From the NCBI GenBank assembly GCA_031459615.1, contig JAVKIE010000003.1, forward strand, positions 124,001-188,000: a stretch of 64,000 nucleotides of DNA. The letters run 5' to 3'. Shown piece after piece: positions 1 to 9,214 of the stretch. How positions within the stretch are numbered: the stretch's first letter is position 1; every line of letters begins with the position of its first letter. The notes beneath the pieces are model-generated. The model was not told where the DNA came from and ran no database searches. It was given only the letters and a program-made list of their open reading frames with translations. A program made the translations under genes and the position numbers. This DNA is from Calidihabitans tengchongensis. GTDB lineage: Bacteria; Sysuimicrobiota; Sysuimicrobiia; Sysuimicrobiales; Kaftiobacteriaceae.

Positions 1-92
1 GGGGGCGCGATGGAGGCCCGGAAGAGTGAAGGGGGCTGTCAGTCCTGATCCCCGATCGCGGATCTCGTGATGCCGGCAGCGCCGTCGTCCCC

Positions 93-566
93 CTAGCGTT
101 CCACGATCACGAACGCCAGGGGGGGCAACCGCATCTCCCGCCCGGGACCCGCCCGGCCCAGGAAGACCGCCACCGCTTCGTAGGGACCGGGATCCACCGG
201 ATGGCCCTGGAAGTCGCGCTGGTCCCACGTCAGGCGCGCCGACAGCCGCTCCCCGGGCCGCAGGGTGACGGTCTGGACGACCTGGATGAACGCCTTGTCG
301 TGGGACCACTGCCAGACGGCATCGCCCCGGGGCCGGCGCACGATCAGGTCAAACCGCTGGCCGCTGGTGAATGTCAGTGCCAGGGGTCCCTCCCCGCGGT
401 TGACGGCGGCGATGGTGACCTCCACCGGCTCCCCCGGGGCGAACGCCGGCCGGGGCAGTGCGGCCTCCACCCGCAGGGCTCCCGCAACCTGCTCCACCAC
501 CAGCGGACCGCCCGCCAGGGCGATCGCCCCCAATCCCGCCAGTACCCACCCCCGGATTCTGTCCAC
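93..566 (-). CDS. BsuPI-domain secreted or membrane-anchored protein
   Basis: The 157-residue product opens with a hydrophobic segment (about residues 5-25) that looks like a signal peptide or N-terminal anchor. The rest is a beta-rich domain with the BsuPI pattern: a conserved run around 'FAPGEPVEVTIAAVNRGEGPL', then 'SGQRFDLIVRR', 'WQWSHDKAF', and a late 'DPGPYEAVAVF'. The family is named for the Bacillus intracellular proteinase inhibitor, but most members, including secreted ones like this, have no tested role. The GTG start at 566 follows GGGAGAGC. The 92 bases downstream to the window edge hold no gene that I can see. Domain call firm, function unknown. Confidence 0.72.
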   Translation of the reverse strand: MDRIRGWVLAGLGAIALAGGPLVVEQVAGALRVEAALPRPAFAPGEPVEVTIAAVNRGEGPLALTFTSGQRFDLIVRRPRGDAVWQWSHDKAFIQVVQTVTLRPGERLSARLTWDQRDFQGHPVDPGPYEAVAVFLGRAGPGREMRLPPLAFVIVER

Positions 567-617
567 GCTCTCCCGCCTGGGGATACGCCCCCCGCGGCTT
601 GTGGGTTCCCGTCGGGG

Positions 618-824
618 TTACTTGACTCCCACCTTGGGCATCTCAAACCGGATCTTGCCCGCGGCGATCTCCTCCAGGGCCACGGTGACGGGATTGGACG
701 ACTCCACGTCCACCAGCGGGAGGGCGCCTTCCTTCAGCTGGCGCGCCCGCTTGGCGGCCACGATCACGAGGGCATACTTGTTGCCGACGCGTTCCAGCAG
801 CGCCTCCAGAGGCGGCTTGATCAC
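618..824 (-). CDS. rpoZ: DNA-directed RNA polymerase omega subunit
   Basis: This 68-residue protein matches the omega subunit, which binds the beta-prime C-terminus and assists core polymerase assembly. The signature is visible as 'PPLEALLERVGNKYALVIVAAKRARQL' at residues 4-30 and 'NPVTVALEEIAAGKI' near residues 44-58. The GTG start at 824 is preceded by GAGGTGA with a 7-base gap, and a near-consensus promoter lies about 50 bases upstream. In many bacteria rpoZ follows gmk; here the next gene downstream is a BsuPI-domain gene 51 bases away. Length is normal for the family. Confidence 0.92.
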   Translation of the reverse strand: MIKPPLEALLERVGNKYALVIVAAKRARQLKEGALPLVDVESSNPVTVALEEIAAGKIRFEMPKVGVK

Positions 825-870
825 CTGTACGTCACCTCATGGGAACACGGGCGTCATGGGGACAGATCGT

Positions 871-898
871 ATTGTAACCACGACCCCTGCTCTGTCAA
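871..898 (-). promoter_or_regulatory. Sigma-70-type promoter of rpoZ
   Basis: On the minus strand a perfect -35 TTGACA (893-898) is followed after 16 bases by TACAAT (871-876). Transcription would start near 864, giving a leader of about 40 bases before the rpoZ GTG. Confidence 0.7.
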
Positions 899-934
899 GC
901 AATGGAGGACGACCTGGCTGGCTCCCGGCGCCGG

Positions 935-1324
935 CTACTTCCGCCGCGGGGGTGCTCCCGCCCGGTTCCGGTGGCCCGCCAGGCTGGCCCCGATGCGGCC
1001 GATGAGGCCGAAGACCGCCAGCATGCCGCCCAGCCCCATCAGCCCCACGGAGCCGAAATACAGCTGGTCCAGGGTCTGCAACCGCTCGGCGGTGATGAGG
1101 CCCGGGTCGGCGGCCAGTTGGGCAACCGCTTGCTGGATCTGCGGGAGGGTGCGGGTGTAGACGTACACCCCGCCCCCCAGCGCCGCCAGGCCCACCGCCT
1201 CCGCCAGGACGTCGGTCACCCGCGCCAGCACCCCCCGGTACTTGTAGACGGCCGGCGCGAGGGTGAACGACACCGAGAGCAGTTTGGCCCAGTCGATCTG
1301 GCTGAGGTCGGGCAGGTTCTGCAC
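935..1324 (-). CDS. Small two-helix membrane protein of unknown function
   Basis: This 129-residue protein is not one I recognise. A hydrophobic stretch near residues 42-56 ('AVGLAALGGGVYVYT') and another near residues 90-112 ('YFGSVGLMGLGGMLAVFGLIGRIGASLAG') suggest two membrane helices separated by an amphipathic region. The C-terminus is basic ('RNRAGAPPRRK'). It begins with ATG and is divergent from the MFS gene at 1457. It sits upstream of the rpoZ promoter but no operon link is evident. Codon use matches its neighbours, so it is probably a real gene. Confidence 0.6.
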   Translation of the reverse strand: MQNLPDLSQIDWAKLLSVSFTLAPAVYKYRGVLARVTDVLAEAVGLAALGGGVYVYTRTLPQIQQAVAQLAADPGLITAERLQTLDQLYFGSVGLMGLGGMLAVFGLIGRIGASLAGHRNRAGAPPRRK

Positions 1325-1456
1325 GCCATGACTCCCCCGATCCGGCTGGTCGTGCGGGTTGTACTACTGTCCTTCCCGGAATATCATGGGCGGAGACATC
1401 GTGGTGGTTGCCGGTGACCGGCGGCCGCGTTCCCCCGCACCCCCGGTGCCGCTTCC

Positions 1457-2662
1457 GTGGCTCACGACGCCCGCGCCGGCTGGCGCATCCATGCCCTGGG
1501 CGTGATCGCCCTCGGGGCGCTGATGTCCATCACCGTCACGTCCCCGGTGATCCCCCTGTACCTGGACCACCGCGGCCTGCCTGCGGCCCACGTGGGCGGC
1601 GTCATCGGCGCCCTCTCGCTGACCCTCATCGTCACCGAGCTGATGGCGCTGGCGGTCAGCGCCCGGATCGGCCGGCGGGCGGCTGCCGTGGTGGGGCTGG
1701 TGGGCAGCGCGGTGATGTTTGCCTGGTTTCCGTTGACGGCCAGCCTGGCCGGCCTGTACCTCACCCGGCTCCTCCTGGGGGCCGTGCGGGGGATCCTGTG
1801 GCCCGTGGTCTGGACGGAGGTGGCCGAAGCGGGGCCGCCCGAACGCCGCCCGGCGATTCTGGCCATCTTCTGGGTGTACTTCGGCGTCGGCCAGCTGCTG
1901 GGCCCGGCCGTGGGCGGAGTGCTGGGCCAGCGCCTGTCGCTGACCGCCCCCTTCTTTGCCGCCGCCCTGATCTCTGTGCTGGCGGCCCCGGCGGCGGCAG
2001 CCGTGCGTCCGATCCGCGACGGGAGCGGGCGGGCGCTGGGGTCCTACCGGGCTCTGATCCGCGGCCGCCCGGGCGTGGTCCGGATGTGGGCCCTGACGGC
2101 CTGCAGCACCATCGCCTTTTCCGTCTACGCCACCTTCATGCCCCTCCACGCCGCCGGCCGGGGCCGGACGGAGGCGGAGATCGGCCTGATCTTCACCGCC
2201 GGAGCCATGGCGTTCATCGTGGCCCAGGCAGCGGTCGGCCGCCTGGGGACCCGCGTGCCGGAGAACCGGGTCCTGGCTGCCGCCTTTCTCGCCCGAGGCG
2301 TGGGCGTGGCCATCACCCCGCTGCTGGACTCGTTTCCCGCGCTGCTGGCGGTGAACGTCCTGTCCAGTGCCGTCGGCGCGGCAGGACCTCACGGCCTGTC
2401 GGTGCGGGTCGCCGCCCGCACACCCCGGGAACACATGGTCGCCGGCATGGGAGGATTCAATGCGGCCGCAGATGCGGGGTTCTTCCTGGGCCCGGTGGCG
2501 GGCGGGGTGCTGGCCGGAAACGGGGTGGCGTGGGCGTTTGCGCTCGCGCCAGCGGTCACCGTAGCCGCCCTGGGCGTGCTGGCTGTGGACGCCCGGACCG
2601 TCCCCCGGAGCGCGCCGGTCTCAGGCGGTCAGGAACCGATCGGCCACCATGGCGGCGAATAG
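1457..2662 (+). CDS. Major facilitator superfamily transporter
   Basis: A 401-residue hydrophobic protein with about twelve predicted membrane helices and the MFS pattern: an A-like loop with 'SARIGRRAAAV' between helices 2 and 3, a glycine-rich helix 5 ('VYFGVGQLLGPAVGGVLG'), a central charged loop near residues 185-205, and a second half repeating the layout ('AQAAVGRLGTRVPENRV'). The substrate cannot be told; efflux is likely for this subgroup. The start is GTG with no clear Shine-Dalgarno, and no in-frame ATG lies nearby, so the N-terminus is uncertain. Its last 42 bases overlap the convergent ctaAB gene. Confidence 0.8.
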   Translation: MAHDARAGWRIHALGVIALGALMSITVTSPVIPLYLDHRGLPAAHVGGVIGALSLTLIVTELMALAVSARIGRRAAAVVGLVGSAVMFAWFPLTASLAGLYLTRLLLGAVRGILWPVVWTEVAEAGPPERRPAILAIFWVYFGVGQLLGPAVGGVLGQRLSLTAPFFAAALISVLAAPAAAAVRPIRDGSGRALGSYRALIRGRPGVVRMWALTACSTIAFSVYATFMPLHAAGRGRTEAEIGLIFTAGAMAFIVAQAAVGRLGTRVPENRVLAAAFLARGVGVAITPLLDSFPALLAVNVLSSAVGAAGPHGLSVRVAARTPREHMVAGMGGFNAAADAGFFLGPVAGGVLAGNGVAWAFALAPAVTVAALGVLAVDARTVPRSAPVSGGQEPIGHHGGE

Positions 2663-4408
2663 CAGGGCCAGGTAGACCACCGAGTAGCCGAATACCCGCA
2701 CCGCCGCCGGCGTGGACTTCTCGCGCACCAGGCGCGCCGCCAGGGCCACGAATCCCCCGCCCAGGCCCAGGGCGGTCAGCGCGTACAGCGGCCCCAGGTA
2801 TCCCAGCGCCCACAGCAACAGGCTGCAGACGACCAGCAGCACCGTGTACGCCAGGATCTGGCGGTGCGTGGACGTTTCTCCGGCCACCACCGGCAGCATC
2901 GGCACCCCGGCCCGGGCATAGTCGTCCCGCCTCCACAGCGCCAGCGCCCAGAAGTGCGGCGGCGTCCACAGGAAGACGATCAGGAACAGCAGCACCGCCG
3001 GCAGGTCAATCCGTCCGGCGGCCGCGGCCCACCCCACCAGCGGCGGCACCGCGCCGGCGGCGCCGCCGATGACGATGTTGTGGGGCGTCCGCCGCTTCAG
3101 CCACACGGTGTACACGCCGACGTAGAACAGCAAGGCGGCCAGCGCCAGGACCGCCGCCGGCAGGTTGACCAGCACCGCCAGCTCCACGAAAGCGCCCGCC
3201 CCCAGCAGGACGGCGAACGCCACCGCATAGGCCGGGATCACGCGGCCGGCAGGGATGGGTCGGCTGCGGGTGCGGGACATCAGTGCGTCGATGTCCCTGT
3301 CCAGTACCTGATTGAGGGCGTTGGCGGCCCCCGCAGACAGCGCGCCGCCGGCCAGGGTCAGCAGGACCAGCCAGGGAGAGACCCGTCCCGGGGTGGCAAT
3401 CAGCATGGACGCCAGGGCGGTCACCAGCAGCAGGACCACGATCCGCGGCTTGGTCAGCGCCACGTAGTCCAGCACCCGCTGCGCCCGCGTCCTCGCCGGG
3501 GGACGGGTCCCGGCGGTTGCCGGGAGGACCTCGCCTTCGGGCAGGCGGAAGGCCAGCACGGCCAGAGCCACCAGCGTACCCAGCAGGGCGGCCGCCGTCG
3601 CCAGGTGGCTGACGGTCACGGCGTCGGCGAGCTCATACTCGATGTTCAGTGCCCCCAGCAGGACCTGCAACACAAACAAGCCCACCGCCACCGCCGACGT
3701 CGCCTGCAGCGCCGGACGGCGGCCCTGGGTGCGGGAGGCGACCCAGGCGGTGGCGACGATCATCGCCCCGGCCACCACGGCGCTGAACCGGTGGAGCAGG
3801 TGCGGTCCCACCCGACCGCGCAGCGCCGGCAGAAGCTGGCCGTAGCACAGCGGCCAGTCGGGGCAGGCCAGCCCGGCCCCGGTGGCGCTGACGTATCCTC
3901 CGGCCAGGACCAGTCCGTAGGCGACCACCGCCGTCGCCACCGCCAGCCAGCGGAAGCGATCCCGCGGCGGCGCCGCCGGCCCGAGGGTGAAGGCCGTGAC
4001 GGCCAGGACCACCAGCACGGCGAAGAAGGCCATGGCCGCCCCCAGGTGGGCGACCACCAGCCAGGCCGACAGCAACAGACGCACCGTCAGGCCTCCGAGG
4101 ACGACCTGGACGGCCAGCAGGAGCACGGCCAGCACCGCAGGACGGCCCAGGACGGCCCGGGAGGACGGGTCACGCCACACGACCACCACCGCCGCCAGGG
4201 TCAGGACGCCGACCAGCGAGGCCACCAGCCGGTGAGACCACTCCACCAGCACCAGCGGCTCCAGGGGCGGGATGAGCCTGCCGTGGCACAGCGGCCAGTC
4301 GGGGCAGGCCAGCCCGGCCCCGGTGGCGCGGACCACACCTCCCAGGACGATGAGCGTAAAGGTGGCGATGAGATTCGCCACAAGCAGGCGGACAACCGCA
4401 GGACGCAT
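2621..4408 (-). CDS. ctaAB: Fused heme A synthase (CtaA/Cox15) and heme O synthase (CtaB)
   Basis: This 595-residue membrane protein joins two consecutive enzymes of heme A biosynthesis for aa3-type cytochrome oxidase. Residues 1-290 are CtaA: four histidines placed as heme ligands (H59, H121, H206, H268) and two cysteine pairs in external loops (C35/C41 and C182/C188), each in a 'ATGAGLACPDWPLC' motif. Residues 311-595 are the UbiA-type farnesyltransferase CtaB, with the prenyl-diphosphate/Mg motif N366-x3-D370-x-D372 and 'TPPHFWALALWRRDDY'. Thermus has a similar heme A/O synthase fusion. Fusing the enzymes could channel heme O to CtaA. No oxidase subunit genes are in this window. Confidence 0.93.
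   Translation of the reverse strand: MRPAVVRLLVANLIATFTLIVLGGVVRATGAGLACPDWPLCHGRLIPPLEPLVLVEWSHRLVASLVGVLTLAAVVVVWRDPSSRAVLGRPAVLAVLLLAVQVVLGGLTVRLLLSAWLVVAHLGAAMAFFAVLVVLAVTAFTLGPAAPPRDRFRWLAVATAVVAYGLVLAGGYVSATGAGLACPDWPLCYGQLLPALRGRVGPHLLHRFSAVVAGAMIVATAWVASRTQGRRPALQATSAVAVGLFVLQVLLGALNIEYELADAVTVSHLATAAALLGTLVALAVLAFRLPEGEVLPATAGTRPPARTRAQRVLDYVALTKPRIVVLLLVTALASMLIATPGRVSPWLVLLTLAGGALSAGAANALNQVLDRDIDALMSRTRSRPIPAGRVIPAYAVAFAVLLGAGAFVELAVLVNLPAAVLALAALLFYVGVYTVWLKRRTPHNIVIGGAAGAVPPLVGWAAAAGRIDLPAVLLFLIVFLWTPPHFWALALWRRDDYARAGVPMLPVVAGETSTHRQILAYTVLLVVCSLLLWALGYLGPLYALTALGLGGGFVALAARLVREKSTPAAVRVFGYSVVYLALLFAAMVADRFLTA
3845..4328 (-). repeat. Perfect 43-bp direct repeat inside ctaAB
   Basis: Bases 3845-3887 and 4286-4328 are identical over 43 positions and lie 441 bases apart, a multiple of three. 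Both encode the cysteine-pair motif of an external loop of the CtaA half. CtaA is an internally duplicated four-helix protein, so the repeat is ancient in origin, but perfect DNA identity suggests recent gene conversion between the two halves. Confidence 0.85.
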
Positions 4409-4467
4409 CGGCGATAGTTTTCGCCGCCACCGGCATCCCTCCCTGGCGCGCCCCGACGGGGGGCCGG

Positions 4468-5139
4468 CTAGGCCATCGGGGAGGGTCGGGTGGCGTCGCG
4501 GCGCGCGGCGGCGGGCAGCGGACAGTACAGCGTGACCTGGGTTCCGCGGCCGGGGGCGGAACTGACCTCCACCCGTCCGCCGGCCATCGTGGCATGCTCG
4601 TGCATCAGCCTTAGTCCCAGGCGACCGGAGGAAGGGTCAGAGAGATGGGGCTGGGTGCGGACGTCAAATCCACAGCCGTCGTCCCGGATCCGCAGGAGCA
4701 CTCCCCCGGGAATACCCGCCAGGACGACCTGGACCCGGCACGGCCCGGCGTGGCGGGCAGCGTTCAGCAGCGCCTCGTGGAGCACCACCGTGGCGGCCGC
4801 CAGCACCCGGTGGGGAACCCGTCCGGGCGATTCCTGGAGGGTGACCTCGACGGAGATGGCGGGGTGGGCGCGGCGGAATTGGTCCACCAGCCGGCGGATC
4901 TCCTCGCTCAGACGCAGAGCCCGGCCCGTCGGGCGGGAGGCAGCCAGCGCCCGCAGCAGGGCCTCCAGGTCCGCCAGCATCCCCTGGAGCCGGCGGACCT
5001 CCACCACCGAGTCCGGCGCGCCGGACTGCACCGCCTGCTCGCACACCCGCGACTGGAGAATGACCGCCCCGATGGAGTCCAGGACCGTCGAGTGCAGCCG
5101 GTACCTCCAGAACGCACGTTCTGCCCGGACCCTTGCCAT
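4468..5139 (-). CDS. Soluble NarL-family-like histidine kinase lacking a sensor domain
   Basis: The 223-residue product has no membrane segment and no recognisable sensor domain. An N-terminal helix pair carries a HisKA_3-like box ('RLHSTVLDSIGAVILQSR', His near residue 16), with Ser where most members have Asp after the His. Residues about 115-210 form a HATPase_c domain: N-box 'HEALLNAARHA', G1 'DDGCGFD', G2 'GRLGLRLMHEHATMAGGRVEV'. No response regulator is adjacent. It lies 102 bases downstream of the large AfsR-like regulator on the same strand, so the two may be co-transcribed and functionally linked; that is inference. Confidence 0.75.
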   Translation of the reverse strand: MARVRAERAFWRYRLHSTVLDSIGAVILQSRVCEQAVQSGAPDSVVEVRRLQGMLADLEALLRALAASRPTGRALRLSEEIRRLVDQFRRAHPAISVEVTLQESPGRVPHRVLAAATVVLHEALLNAARHAGPCRVQVVLAGIPGGVLLRIRDDGCGFDVRTQPHLSDPSSGRLGLRLMHEHATMAGGRVEVSSAPGRGTQVTLYCPLPAAARRDATRPSPMA

Positions 5140-5241
5140 GACCGCGTCTGCCCGCTGGGGACCGTGCGGATGATGACCACCACGAACCGGAGAATGTCCG
5201 GATCCCCCGTGGCAGCTGCTCTTGGACAGGAGGGCGGTGTC

Positions 5242-8200
5242 CTAAGAGCCCCGGACCGACGCATCTGGGTGCCCGGGGGATCCGGAACCCTCATCGGGCA
5301 CCCCGACCGTACCACGGCTCTCTCTCGCCGGTCTCACAGACCCCGCCGGAGACGGGAAACGCGCCGTAGCCCGCCCCGACTCATCCGACGCCTGAATCGC
5401 GAGACCGGCTAGGTCGTTGCGGATGGTGCGCTCGGAGACCCCCAGCAGCGCGGCTGCGTCCCGGCGCGTCATCCCCCCTGTCCGCATGAGGGCCGCCAGC
5501 AGGCGGCGCCTGTCTATCCCGCCGGGACCGGCCACGTCTAACGCGGTGGTCGCAGGAGTCGGAAGACCGGCCGAGGGGATGATGTCGGCCGCGTCGGCGC
5601 CGGGCACGCCCCGGCGTGCACACTCCGCGAGGATCTCCCGGGACGTGGCCAGACGCAGGAACCGCCGGCGCAGCGGCCCCTTCAGGGTCAGCGCCTGCGC
5701 CCACAGCGCCAGGCTGGCCTGCTGCAGAGCGGCCCCCGCGGCGCGGTCGAGCCCCGCCGCCCGGTAGACCTGATAGCGCGTCCAGTGGATCTGCTGGACG
5801 CGCTCCAGGCCGTCCACCCTGCGCAAGAGTCGAGACAGGCGGTGGACGAGGGCGAGGGCATCCGCCACTTTCCCCTGGCCCAGGCGCGCCCGGGCCAGCG
5901 CGGCCTGGACTGCCGCCAGGGAGGCCACCTCATCGCTGCGGGTGACGGCCCGCGCCGCCTTCTGCAGGTGCCGCTCGGCGTCCCGGTACTGCCCCAGAGC
6001 GAGGTAGATGGCCCCCAGGCGGTGCTGGATGTCAAAGCCGACCCAGGTAGGCCTGCGCGTCGCCGCATTCAGCGCCTCCGCCCGCCGGGCCCAGGCCAGG
6101 GCCTCCCGCGGCCGTCCCTGATCCAGGAGGATCCCGGCCATCGTGTCGTGGTAGACAGATTGGTTTTCCGCTTCCGCCGTTTCCCTCACCAGCTGCAGAG
6201 CCGTCCGGATGTAGCGGCGGGCTCGGGTGAAGGCCCCGACGACACGGTACACGCCGTAGGCCGCGTTGTTGAGAAGCATGATCTGGGCCCGGACGTCCTT
6301 GCACTCGCGGGCGGTCCGCAGAGCGGTCTCACTTTCGAGGATTGCCCGGCGCAGATCCCCCCCGACAGCGCGGGTGATGGCCAGCTGGCTGAGGCCGCGC
6401 GCCTCGCCCACCCGGTCGCCGATCTGCCTCAACGCCTCGACTCCGCGCGTCAGCAGGGTCTCTGACAGCTGCAGTCGCCCCAGGAACCGGTACAGAATGC
6501 CCTTCAACAGGTAGACCGAGGCCTGGGACTGCCTGTCGCCGAGCGTCTCGAGCACCGCCGCGGCGCGGTCGAGGTAGGCCAGCGCACGCCTGTTCTCGTT
6601 GTGGAAGGCCATGACCGTGGCCACGTGCATCAGACTGCGCGCTTCCCCCGCCCGGTCCCGGGCCCTCCGGTAGGCCGCCAGCGTGCGCAGCATGGTGGAC
6701 CGCGCCAGGTCATAGCGGCGCATATTGATGTAGGCCAGGCCGCTGACCTCGGCGGCCCGGGCCACCCCGCAGAGGTCTCGCAGGCTCCGGGAGATCTGGG
6801 TGGCCTGCCGGGCGGCCTCCAGCGCCTGCTCGTTGCGGTTCAACCGCAGGAGCAGGCCGGCCCGCAGCCGGAGGGCTTCAGCCAGCAGGCGGCGGTCCCG
6901 CAACGTCCCGGCGGCCGCGGTGAGGGCGTCGATGTCCGCCCCCTGGGCATCGCGCTCCCCGAGCAGATCGAGGACAGCCTGGCGCTTGAGCAGAAGGCCC
7001 ACCCTGCGCCGCAGGAGGGTGGCGTCGGCGGAAACGGCCGGGAGCAGGTCCAGGGCCCGGGAGTACCACCGGGCGGCGTCGGCATTGGCGTGCACACTCC
7101 GGGCCTTGTCCCCGGACAGCTCCGCATAGCGCACCGCCTGGTCCCGGTCTCCCGCCTCGCGGGCGTGCCAGGCCAGAGCTTCGGTGTTCCAGGGGCGGAC
7201 CCGCTCCACCAGAGAGGCCGCCCGGCTGTGCAGGGTGCGTCGCCGGGACGGGGCCAGCATCTCCAGGGCCACCAGGCGGATGCTCTCGTGCACAAACCGC
7301 CACCCGCCCGGGACCTCGTCCACCACCCGTGCCGACCGCAGCCGGTCGGCCAGCTCCATCAGGCGCTCGTCGTCCAGTCCGGTGATTTCCTGGAGGTGCT
7401 CCCGGGACACTTCGCTGCCCAGGACGGCGGCCGCGTGCAGGAGATCCCGCGTTTCGGGCTCGAGCATCAGCAGCCGGCGACGCACAACCTCCTGCACCCG
7501 GCCCGGCAGGCGGACATCGGTCGACCCCTGAAGGCGCGGGACCCAGGCCCACCGGCCCAGGGCGTCCCGGGAGACGACTCCTTCCGCCCGCAGCAGGTTC
7601 AGAAACTCCAGGGTAAACAGCGGAACACCACCGGTTCTGTCCCAGATGTAGGACACCAGGGATTCCGGCAGATGCCGGGTTCGGAGGACCTGCCGCACCA
7701 GCGCACCCGTAGCCTCCCGGGTCAGAGGCGCAAGCGCCAGGAGCGCCCCCCCTGCCGACGCCACGAGCCGGACGACATCATCCGCCCCGGGTTCTCCGAC
7801 GCGAACGGTCACGAGCACGGCCACCCGCAGCTGCCGGAGGCGGTCCAGCAATGCGGCCAGCAGGGTGAGGCTGGCTTTATCAATCCGGTGCGCGTCCTCC
7901 AGAATCACCACCGTGGGACGATCGGCGTAGGGCGTGGCGAACAGGCTGAGGACAGCTTCAGCGACGATCGCGCCGCTGTACCGCGCCGGATCCGGCGCGC
8001 CGACGTCGCCGGGGAACACGCCCGGAAGAAGGGTCTGCAAGAGAGCCGTCAGCGCTCCCGGAACGTCGCGGCGGTCCCCACCGAGGCGCACCAGGCGGGG
8101 CCACAGGGCCTGCACAAACACCTGATACGGGGGCGGCTCCTGCAGATAGGGGCACCGTCCCACCAGCACGTCGAATCCGCGCAGCTGCGCCTCAACGACC

Positions 8201-9123
8201 AGCGCCTCGACCAGTCGGGTCTTGCCAATTCCCGCCTCGCCCGGGACCACCACGGCCACTCCTGCGCCCCGGCGGCATCCCTCGATGAGGTCCAGCAGTG
8301 CGGCCAGCTCCGCCTGGCGACCCACCAGCGGCGCGTCCGGCAGCCGGCTCAACACGGGGCTGGAGGGACCACCGCCCTGCCCCGGGGCTTCGTCGATGGC
8401 GCGAGACCGCAGGTACCGCCACAGGGCCACGGTCTGGGCCGAGGGATCCTGTCCCAGTTCTTCCCTCAGGATCCGGCGGAGCCGGGTGAACTGCGCCAGA
8501 GCCGCCCCCAGGTCGCCGGCCAGGTGGTAAAGAATCATCAGGTTCTGATGGGCCTCTTCGTCCAGGGGGTCCAGACGGAGGAGTTTTCGGGCGTAGGCGA
8601 TGCCGCGGTCTGTGGCCTCAGTCTCGATGGACAGACGCACCAGCTCCCGCAGCGTCTGCTGGTAGAGCTCCCGCAGGTGTCGGCGGTCGTCCTCGAGCCA
8701 GTCGGCGGTCACGTCTTCCAGGAGGTCGCCGCGGTACAGACCTTCAGCCGCCTGCAGTGTGGCGTAGCGGTCGGCTGGCGGCTGACTGCGGGCCCGCTCC
8801 AGGAGGCCGGTGAACTGGGCCACGTCCACCTCCACCTGATCGGCCCGCACGGACACGGCCTGCGGCCGCGCGTGGAGCCTGAGACCGCCCGCCGACTGCA
8901 GGCGCGCCCTCAACCTCCACAGCACCGTGCTCAGGTTCCGCCGCGCCCGACCTTCGTCGGTGTCCGGCCACAGGATCCCGGCCAGCTTCTCCCGACTGAC
9001 CTCCGTACCCGCCAGGACCAGGCAGGCCAGCGCCTCCGCCGCCTTGCCGGTGAGGCCGCTCAGCGGCACCGCCCCCACCGTGACGGACAGCCGCCCCAAC
9101 AACTGCACGCGGACCGCGGACAT
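5242..9123 (-). CDS. Giant AfsR-like regulator: winged helix, BTAD, ATPase, TPRs and a C-terminal HTH
   Basis: A 1293-residue cytoplasmic regulator. In order: an OmpR-type winged helix (about residues 1-95, 'VQLLGRLSVTVGAVPLSGLTGK ... LAGILWPD'), a BTAD bacterial transcriptional activation domain (about 98-245), an AAA_16/STAND-type ATPase starting at 'PLVGRQAEL' with Walker A 'GEAGIGKTR' (295-303) and Walker B 'VVILEDAH', then a long helical TPR array, and near residues 1200-1225 a helix-turn-helix ('MTRRDAAALLGVSERTIRNDL'). The ATG at 9123 has GGGGAGG about 9 bases upstream and is preferred over an earlier in-frame start at 9168. A DNA-binding domain at each end is unusual. Targets and ligand are unknown. 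Confidence 0.88.
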   Translation of the reverse strand: MSAVRVQLLGRLSVTVGAVPLSGLTGKAAEALACLVLAGTEVSREKLAGILWPDTDEGRARRNLSTVLWRLRARLQSAGGLRLHARPQAVSVRADQVEVDVAQFTGLLERARSQPPADRYATLQAAEGLYRGDLLEDVTADWLEDDRRHLRELYQQTLRELVRLSIETEATDRGIAYARKLLRLDPLDEEAHQNLMILYHLAGDLGAALAQFTRLRRILREELGQDPSAQTVALWRYLRSRAIDEAPGQGGGPSSPVLSRLPDAPLVGRQAELAALLDLIEGCRRGAGVAVVVPGEAGIGKTRLVEALVVEAQLRGFDVLVGRCPYLQEPPPYQVFVQALWPRLVRLGGDRRDVPGALTALLQTLLPGVFPGDVGAPDPARYSGAIVAEAVLSLFATPYADRPTVVILEDAHRIDKASLTLLAALLDRLRQLRVAVLVTVRVGEPGADDVVRLVASAGGALLALAPLTREATGALVRQVLRTRHLPESLVSYIWDRTGGVPLFTLEFLNLLRAEGVVSRDALGRWAWVPRLQGSTDVRLPGRVQEVVRRRLLMLEPETRDLLHAAAVLGSEVSREHLQEITGLDDERLMELADRLRSARVVDEVPGGWRFVHESIRLVALEMLAPSRRRTLHSRAASLVERVRPWNTEALAWHAREAGDRDQAVRYAELSGDKARSVHANADAARWYSRALDLLPAVSADATLLRRRVGLLLKRQAVLDLLGERDAQGADIDALTAAAGTLRDRRLLAEALRLRAGLLLRLNRNEQALEAARQATQISRSLRDLCGVARAAEVSGLAYINMRRYDLARSTMLRTLAAYRRARDRAGEARSLMHVATVMAFHNENRRALAYLDRAAAVLETLGDRQSQASVYLLKGILYRFLGRLQLSETLLTRGVEALRQIGDRVGEARGLSQLAITRAVGGDLRRAILESETALRTARECKDVRAQIMLLNNAAYGVYRVVGAFTRARRYIRTALQLVRETAEAENQSVYHDTMAGILLDQGRPREALAWARRAEALNAATRRPTWVGFDIQHRLGAIYLALGQYRDAERHLQKAARAVTRSDEVASLAAVQAALARARLGQGKVADALALVHRLSRLLRRVDGLERVQQIHWTRYQVYRAAGLDRAAGAALQQASLALWAQALTLKGPLRRRFLRLATSREILAECARRGVPGADAADIIPSAGLPTPATTALDVAGPGGIDRRRLLAALMRTGGMTRRDAAALLGVSERTIRNDLAGLAIQASDESGRATARFPSPAGSVRPARESRGTVGVPDEGSGSPGHPDASVRGS

Positions 9124-9214
9124 ATAATGAGCCTCCCCTGTGGGGACCGCGCGCAGCGGCCCCCGCATGACTGATACTCGTCGGGAGAAGGCCGGGCGGC
9201 GGAGCGCGTCGGGG

